Assembly: GCA_045601245.1 (NCBI GenBank)
Contig: JAZRZH010000043.1
Location: forward strand, 1-10,683
Direction: 5' to 3'
Source: Cacconaster sp045601245
Lineage (GTDB): Bacteria; Bacteroidota; Bacteroidia; Bacteroidales; UBA932
DNA: 10,683 nucleotides
The position numbers were made by a program, and so were the translations under genes. Positions 8,101 through 10,683 of this stretch are shown piece after piece. How positions within the stretch are numbered: position 1 is the stretch's first letter; each line of letters starts with the position of its first letter. The notes beneath the pieces are model-generated. The model worked only from the letters and a program-made list of their open reading frames with translations. It ran no database searches and was not told the origin of the DNA.

Positions 8101-8603
8101 GCGGACAGAGCAGCAAGGCCACACCTGTAGGCGCTGTAGCCAAGTTCGCATCCTCCGGAAAACGCAGCGGCAAGAAGGACCTCGGTTCAATAATGATGAC
8201 CTACGGCAACGTTTACGTCGCTCAGGTCGCAATGGGCGCAGACCCGGCACAGCTGATCAAGGCGATCAGGGAGGCCGAGGAATATGACGGCCCGTCTGTC
8301 ATCATAGCTTATACTCCTTGCTCGGCACACGGCATCTGCATAGGTATGGGCCGCGTACAGGAGGAGATGAAGCGTGCTGTGGAGAGCGGATACTGGCATC
8401 TCTACCGTTACGACCCGCGCAAGGAACATCCGTTCCAGCTCGACTCCAAGGCTCCGACTATGCCGTACGAGGAATTCCTCGACGGCGAAGTGCGCTATGC
8501 ATCCCTGCGCCGCACATTCCCTGAAAACGCGAAGGAACTCTTCGAAAAGGGCGGCGAGCAGGCGGCAAAGCGCTTCGACAAATACAACAAGATGAACGAT
8601 TAA
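5121..8603 (+). CDS. nifJ: Pyruvate:ferredoxin (flavodoxin) oxidoreductase, single-chain
   Basis: The enzyme converts pyruvate and CoA to acetyl-CoA and CO2, passing two electrons to ferredoxin or flavodoxin. It is the central pyruvate-oxidising step of anaerobes and is in principle reversible. The 1160 residues carry all fused domains. YPITPSSPM (28-36), Glu64 and Arg114 form the pyruvate/thiamine active site. The 2[4Fe-4S] ferredoxin domain has Cys689/692/695/699 and Cys745/748/751/755. The proximal cluster has Cys809, Cys812, Cys837 and Cys1067. The thiamine-diphosphate motif GGDGWAYDIGFGG is at 957-969, followed by DTEVYSNTGGQ. Thr31, Glu64 and Arg114 match the catalytic residues known from the Desulfovibrio africanus enzyme, so pyruvate is the expected substrate. 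The protein ends soon after the TPP domain and lacks the C-terminal extension of the D. africanus enzyme. ATG 5121 is chosen over an in-frame ATG at 5043 inside the previous gene because MKKNIVTMDGNEAAAHIAYE is the standard family N-terminus. Confidence 0.97.
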   Translation: MKKNIVTMDGNEAAAHIAYEFTEIAAIYPITPSSPMAEHTDDWSARGRRNMFGQQVRLTEMQSEAGAIAAVHGAAQAGSLATSFTSSQGLMLMIPVLHRIAGERLPVVLHVAARTVGTHAMSIFGDHSDVMCCRNTGFAMLCSSSVQEVIDLAGVAHLSAVKGSTPFIHFFDGFRTSHEINTAEMIDTDALHKMMDKKALNAFRAHALSPEHPQMRSTVQNPDVFFQAREACNPYYDALPGIVEEYLCQINAITGRDYHIFNYYGAADATDVVIAMGSVCGAIKEAVDSINAKGGKAGFVQVHLFRPFSADYLFNILPASVKRVAVLDRCKEPGSAGEPLYEDFCTALSHTSRNISVIGGRYGLSSKDTDPGQILAVYANLASAEPKNGFTIGIEDDVTFHSLPSLPFKGTASDVFSCKFWGLGGDGTVGANKNTVHIVSETAGKYGQAYFEYDAKKSFGVTKSHLRFSASPIDSSYYVKKADFVACHNQSYIGQYDIVSEVKDGGSFLINCDKSDAELSLWLPAGVKRDIAKRNIKLFVIDATEIAQRLGMGSHTNTVLQAAFFAASRLIEPETALEAMKAAARKSYFAKGEKVIAMNVSAIEEGAAQVREFNVPADWADTAIPAAADESALPEVVRNILNPINSQKGDDLPVSAFTKYVDGTMDLGLTAYEKRGIAVRTPQWNADKCIQCNKCSLVCPHAVIRPYLLNDAEKAAAPEGFVTKPAVGPKAAGLHFAIAVSDYDCTGCGSCASCCPVGALEMVPAKLTDKSRELFEFSLGISDKGDLFEPYSVKGSQFRKPLLEFSAACAGCGETPYAKLLTQLFGDKVYWANATGCSQAWGAAMPGIPYTVNGRGHGPAWTNSLFENNAELCLGMCLSVKQRRTLLKEKLSAFAATASKQIAEACEALLACYDSLEESRKAADALIAMLEADKSEEAAELLGFRDVFAAKTFWMYGGDGWAYDIGFGGLDHVIASGENVNVFVVDTEVYSNTGGQSSKATPVGAVAKFASSGKRSGKKDLGSIMMTYGNVYVAQVAMGADPAQLIKAIREAEEYDGPSVIIAYTPCSAHGICIGMGRVQEEMKRAVESGYWHLYRYDPRKEHPFQLDSKAPTMPYEEFLDGEVRYASLRRTFPENAKELFEKGGEQAAKRFDKYNKMND

Positions 8604-8613
8604 TCAAACAAAT

Positions 8614-9438
8614 ATGGATAAAAGACTGCTTACCATCCAGGACATTTCGTGCGTCGGCCAGTGCTCGCTGACCGTCGCGCTTCCGGTCATTTCCGCCTGC
8701 GGCATAGAAACCGCAATACTTCCGAGCTCCGTTCTTTCCAACCATACAGCTGGCTTTTCGGCATGGACATTCTGCGACCTCACGGATGAGATGCCTGTGA
8801 TCCTCGACCGCTGGAAGAAGGAAAACATCGATTTCGATGCATTCTATACAGGATACGTATCCAAGGCTCAGATCCCGCATATCCTTGACATAATGAATCA
8901 GACAGCCCGTCCGGGCGCACTCCGCATCGTGGATCCGGTGATGGCCGACAACGGCAAACTCTACGCAGGGTTCGATTCGGATTTCCCTGAAGAGATGAAG
9001 AAACTCGTCAAGGGGGCCGACGTCATCATCCCGAACATCACCGAGGCGTCATTCCTCATCGGATGTGAATATATCGCCGAAGGCTACGACAAGGCTTACA
9101 TTGAGAATATGGTACGCGACCTCTACGCTCTCGGAGCAAAGAATGTCGTACTCACCGGTGTATCGTTTGAAAAGGGCAAACTAGGTTTCGCCTGCTACGA
9201 CGGCCAAAAAATCGAATACTACTTCAACGACCGCATAGACGTCTCTATGCACGGCACAGGCGATGCATTCTCCTCCGCCCTCGCAGGAGCGCTCCTGAGA
9301 GGCAAATCACTCTACGAATCCTCAGCCATCGCCGCCGATTTCGTAGTGGAGAGCATCCGCGCGACAATCCCGGACAAGGACCACTGGTACGGCGTCAAAT
9401 TCGAGAAAGCCCTGCCATACCTCATCTCAAGGATGTAG
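8614..9438 (+). CDS. pdxK: Pyridoxal/pyridoxamine kinase
   Basis: The protein phosphorylates pyridoxal, pyridoxamine or pyridoxine with ATP in the vitamin B6 salvage pathway, supplying PLP. It has 274 residues, normal for the family, with a ribokinase-like fold throughout. SCVGQCSLTVALPVISACG at 12-30 and SNHTAGF at 42-48 form the substrate pocket. DPVMADNGKLY is at 107-117, PNITEASFLIG at 140-150 (metal/phosphate-side NxTE), and the anion-hole motif GTGDAF at 214-219 with Asp217 as catalytic base. The pattern matches the pyridoxamine-kinase subgroup common in Firmicutes and Bacteroidetes more than E. coli PdxY, so pdxY would be an equally fair symbol. A hydroxymethylpyrimidine kinase (ThiD) is the main alternative but fits less well. 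It begins 10 nt after the PFOR stop and is the last operon gene. Its position suggests co-expression with acyl-CoA and amino acid metabolism, but B6 salvage kinases occur in many contexts. Confidence 0.9.
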   Translation: MDKRLLTIQDISCVGQCSLTVALPVISACGIETAILPSSVLSNHTAGFSAWTFCDLTDEMPVILDRWKKENIDFDAFYTGYVSKAQIPHILDIMNQTARPGALRIVDPVMADNGKLYAGFDSDFPEEMKKLVKGADVIIPNITEASFLIGCEYIAEGYDKAYIENMVRDLYALGAKNVVLTGVSFEKGKLGFACYDGQKIEYYFNDRIDVSMHGTGDAFSSALAGALLRGKSLYESSAIAADFVVESIRATIPDKDHWYGVKFEKALPYLISRM

Positions 9439-9463
9439 GAAACAGCCCAAAGGTCAATACAGC

Positions 9464-9509
9464 ATATCCGGTCAGTGCATAAACTCGTATGTGCTGATCG
9501 GATATTTTT
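9464..9509 (+). terminator. Rho-independent terminator of the five-gene operon
   Basis: Positions 9464-9481 pair with 9488-9505 as an 18-bp stem around a 6-nt loop (AACTCG), followed by a T run (9505-9509). Three of the pairs are G-U on the + strand RNA (9471:9498, 9476:9493, 9477:9492). On the minus strand RNA they would be A-C mismatches, and no T run follows there, so the element should act only on + strand transcripts. It starts 26 nt after the kinase stop and overlaps the stop and last codons of the convergent peptidase gene. Confidence 0.88.
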
Positions 9510-10683
9510 CTGGTGTCAGTTTGAGGGCCTCGAGGGCCTTTTCATTCAAATATTTACGGTCGAACATAATACGGAAGCCGTATTCGTCGAACCAGTCGTC
9601 AGTGAATGTAAGATATACGCCTGCACCGCTGCTGTGGGAGCTGTTGTAGAGCTGCCACTTGACAGGACGGTCGTTGTCGTCCGTATCGCAGGCCGTGATG
9701 ATCATCACGTGCGCCATTGTGCTGTAGCGTGTCTGCACACGGGCCTTCTTGTTCATCTCGAAACTCATTCCGAAAAGTGAATCGTAGTCGTAGTTGCCTA
9801 CAGCCATTATGTTCTGTGGCAGGAGACGCTCCTTGGCCCAGTCACAGGTGAAATAGACCGGCTCATTGTCCTTGATGGATGCGAGCATTCCCGGCTTGAT
9901 ATCCTCTGCCGGCAGATTGAGATATGTGTACTGTTCGCCCTCGACGCTGTTGGTGTAGTCCCCGATGGTGTACATCTTATAGTATTCGTGGGTCGGGTCA
10001 TTCATTATCATTACCCTTGAGGCAATGAATTCGTCAGGCACTATGCTCTTGAAGAATTCCTGCGGAGTTGTGGTAAGCGAGTGGCGCTTGCCGTCGCGGT
10101 CGGTGTAGTTCCAGGTGAATTCTGCAGGCGGCTCGCCGAACGAGAGTGCGAGCAGACGGTAGATATCCTCCATCACCTTGAGTTTGTATTCGCGAAGTTC
10201 CGGCACCTCTGCCCCTTTCTTGCGCATCTCACGCATGTTCCAGCTCTCGACGCGCAGCTTTCGGTTGATGATCTCGCGGATGTTGGCTGTATTGTCGGAA
10301 TGAATGGTCTCTTTCATAACGCTTTCCGGCACCACGCCGTACTTGAGGGCGAGGTTGATGAAGTTGTGCCATTCGCCGCCGTCACGCAGGCCGGTGCGGT
10401 AGTAATGGGCGAGCTGACGGCAGTTGATGTCGTCATCTATGTCGCTGATCGTTATCTCAAGGAAGTGGTTGCACTTCTCGAAGAGGTCCCAGAAGGAGTC
10501 GAAGACAGGCGCGAAGCGGAAGTCATCTACGTTATACTTGTCAATTGCCAGATGGCGGATGTAGTTGAGCGAGGAGAAGAGCCAGCAGCGGCCCGAGGTA
10601 TGCTGGTCCGTGCCGCTCTTGAGCGGAGTCACGCGGTACTTGAAGTAATCATCGATGTCCGCGCAGTTGGAAGGCTTTGCAGC
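9472..10683 (-). CDS. pepC: Aminopeptidase C / bleomycin hydrolase-type C1 cysteine peptidase (5' end outside window)
   Basis: This is a papain-like cysteine peptidase of the C1B family, which removes N-terminal amino acids from peptides and usually forms a self-compartmentalised hexamer. The frame is open to the right edge, so the N-terminus is missing; 403 residues are visible. The catalytic Cys is visible residue 33 (codon 10587-10585) in TDQHTSGRCWLF, with the oxyanion Gln six residues before it. GGEWHNFINLALKYGVVPES matches the GGQW...KYGVVP signature of the family. The catalytic His is near visible residue 325 in MAHVM (family MTHAM), and the Asn near 347 in WQLYNSS (family WRVENSWG), where the usual Trp after NS is Ser. 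All three catalytic residues are present. Whether a signal peptide exists cannot be seen. The gene is convergent with the operon, and its 3' end carries that operon's terminator. Apparent starts such as GTG 10632 are internal and should not be used. Confidence 0.92.
   Translation of the reverse strand, partial: AAKPSNCADIDDYFKYRVTPLKSGTDQHTSGRCWLFSSLNYIRHLAIDKYNVDDFRFAPVFDSFWDLFEKCNHFLEITISDIDDDINCRQLAHYYRTGLRDGGEWHNFINLALKYGVVPESVMKETIHSDNTANIREIINRKLRVESWNMREMRKKGAEVPELREYKLKVMEDIYRLLALSFGEPPAEFTWNYTDRDGKRHSLTTTPQEFFKSIVPDEFIASRVMIMNDPTHEYYKMYTIGDYTNSVEGEQYTYLNLPAEDIKPGMLASIKDNEPVYFTCDWAKERLLPQNIMAVGNYDYDSLFGMSFEMNKKARVQTRYSTMAHVMIITACDTDDNDRPVKWQLYNSSHSSGAGVYLTFTDDWFDEYGFRIMFDRKYLNEKALEALKLTPEKYPISTYEFMH

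Larger units (their letters stand above)
187..9438 (+). other. Five-gene operon: metX-like, leuA-like, isomerase/acyl-CoA ligase fusion, PFOR, pyridoxal kinase
   Basis: Five genes on the same strand are separated by 8 nt, a 4-nt overlap, 7 nt and 10 nt. No terminator-like hairpin or room for a promoter appears between them. A strong rho-independent terminator follows the last gene. The AT-rich palindrome region precedes the first. This is what a single transcription unit looks like, although the operon could also begin with genes left of the window. Confidence 0.8.

Noticed and set aside
9475..9780. 101-codon + strand open frame after the kinase
   Set aside because: It starts inside the terminator and is antisense to the well-supported C1 peptidase, with no domain of its own.

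Overview
The window looks like chromosomal DNA of an anaerobic gut-type Bacteroidota, most likely order Bacteroidales. This rests on the protein families: a Bacteroidetes-style MetX with a CHALTANSD motif, a TIM-barrel/acyl-CoA ligase fusion of a type I recall from Bacteroidales, an O2-sensitive single-chain pyruvate:ferredoxin oxidoreductase, and a C1 aminopeptidase of the bleomycin hydrolase type. Weak or absent Shine-Dalgarno sequences agree with this. The genus cannot be fixed from the sequence alone.

Layout: positions 1-186 are AT-rich and non-coding. They are almost filled by one long imperfect palindrome (6-169) with perfect 21-bp ends, flanked by a TTA direct repeat. Five + strand genes follow with junctions of only -4 to +10 nt, so they form one operon: a MetX-like homoserine O-acyltransferase (187-1209); a LeuA/isopropylmalate-synthase-like protein whose catalytic metal ligands are replaced (1218-2633); an 827-residue fusion of a sugar-isomerase-type TIM barrel with an AMP-forming acyl-CoA synthetase (2630-5113, TTG start overlapping the preceding stop); pyruvate:ferredoxin oxidoreductase (5121-8603); and a pyridoxal/pyridoxamine kinase (8614-9438). 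A strong intrinsic terminator (9464-9509) closes the operon. It lies inside the last codons of a convergent minus-strand gene, a C1 cysteine aminopeptidase (9472-10683) that runs off the right edge.

How the genes may work together: PFOR, the acyl-CoA ligase and the acyl-CoA-using MetX all produce or consume acyl-CoA. The LeuA-like protein keeps the C-terminal leucine-regulatory domain but not the usual catalytic centre. The kinase makes PLP for transamination and sulfhydrylation. A link between acyl-CoA supply and methionine or branched-chain amino acid synthesis is plausible but is inference. The parts that look under-described are the LeuA-like protein with a lost metal site, the fusion protein with an altered metal site, and the palindrome in front of the operon.
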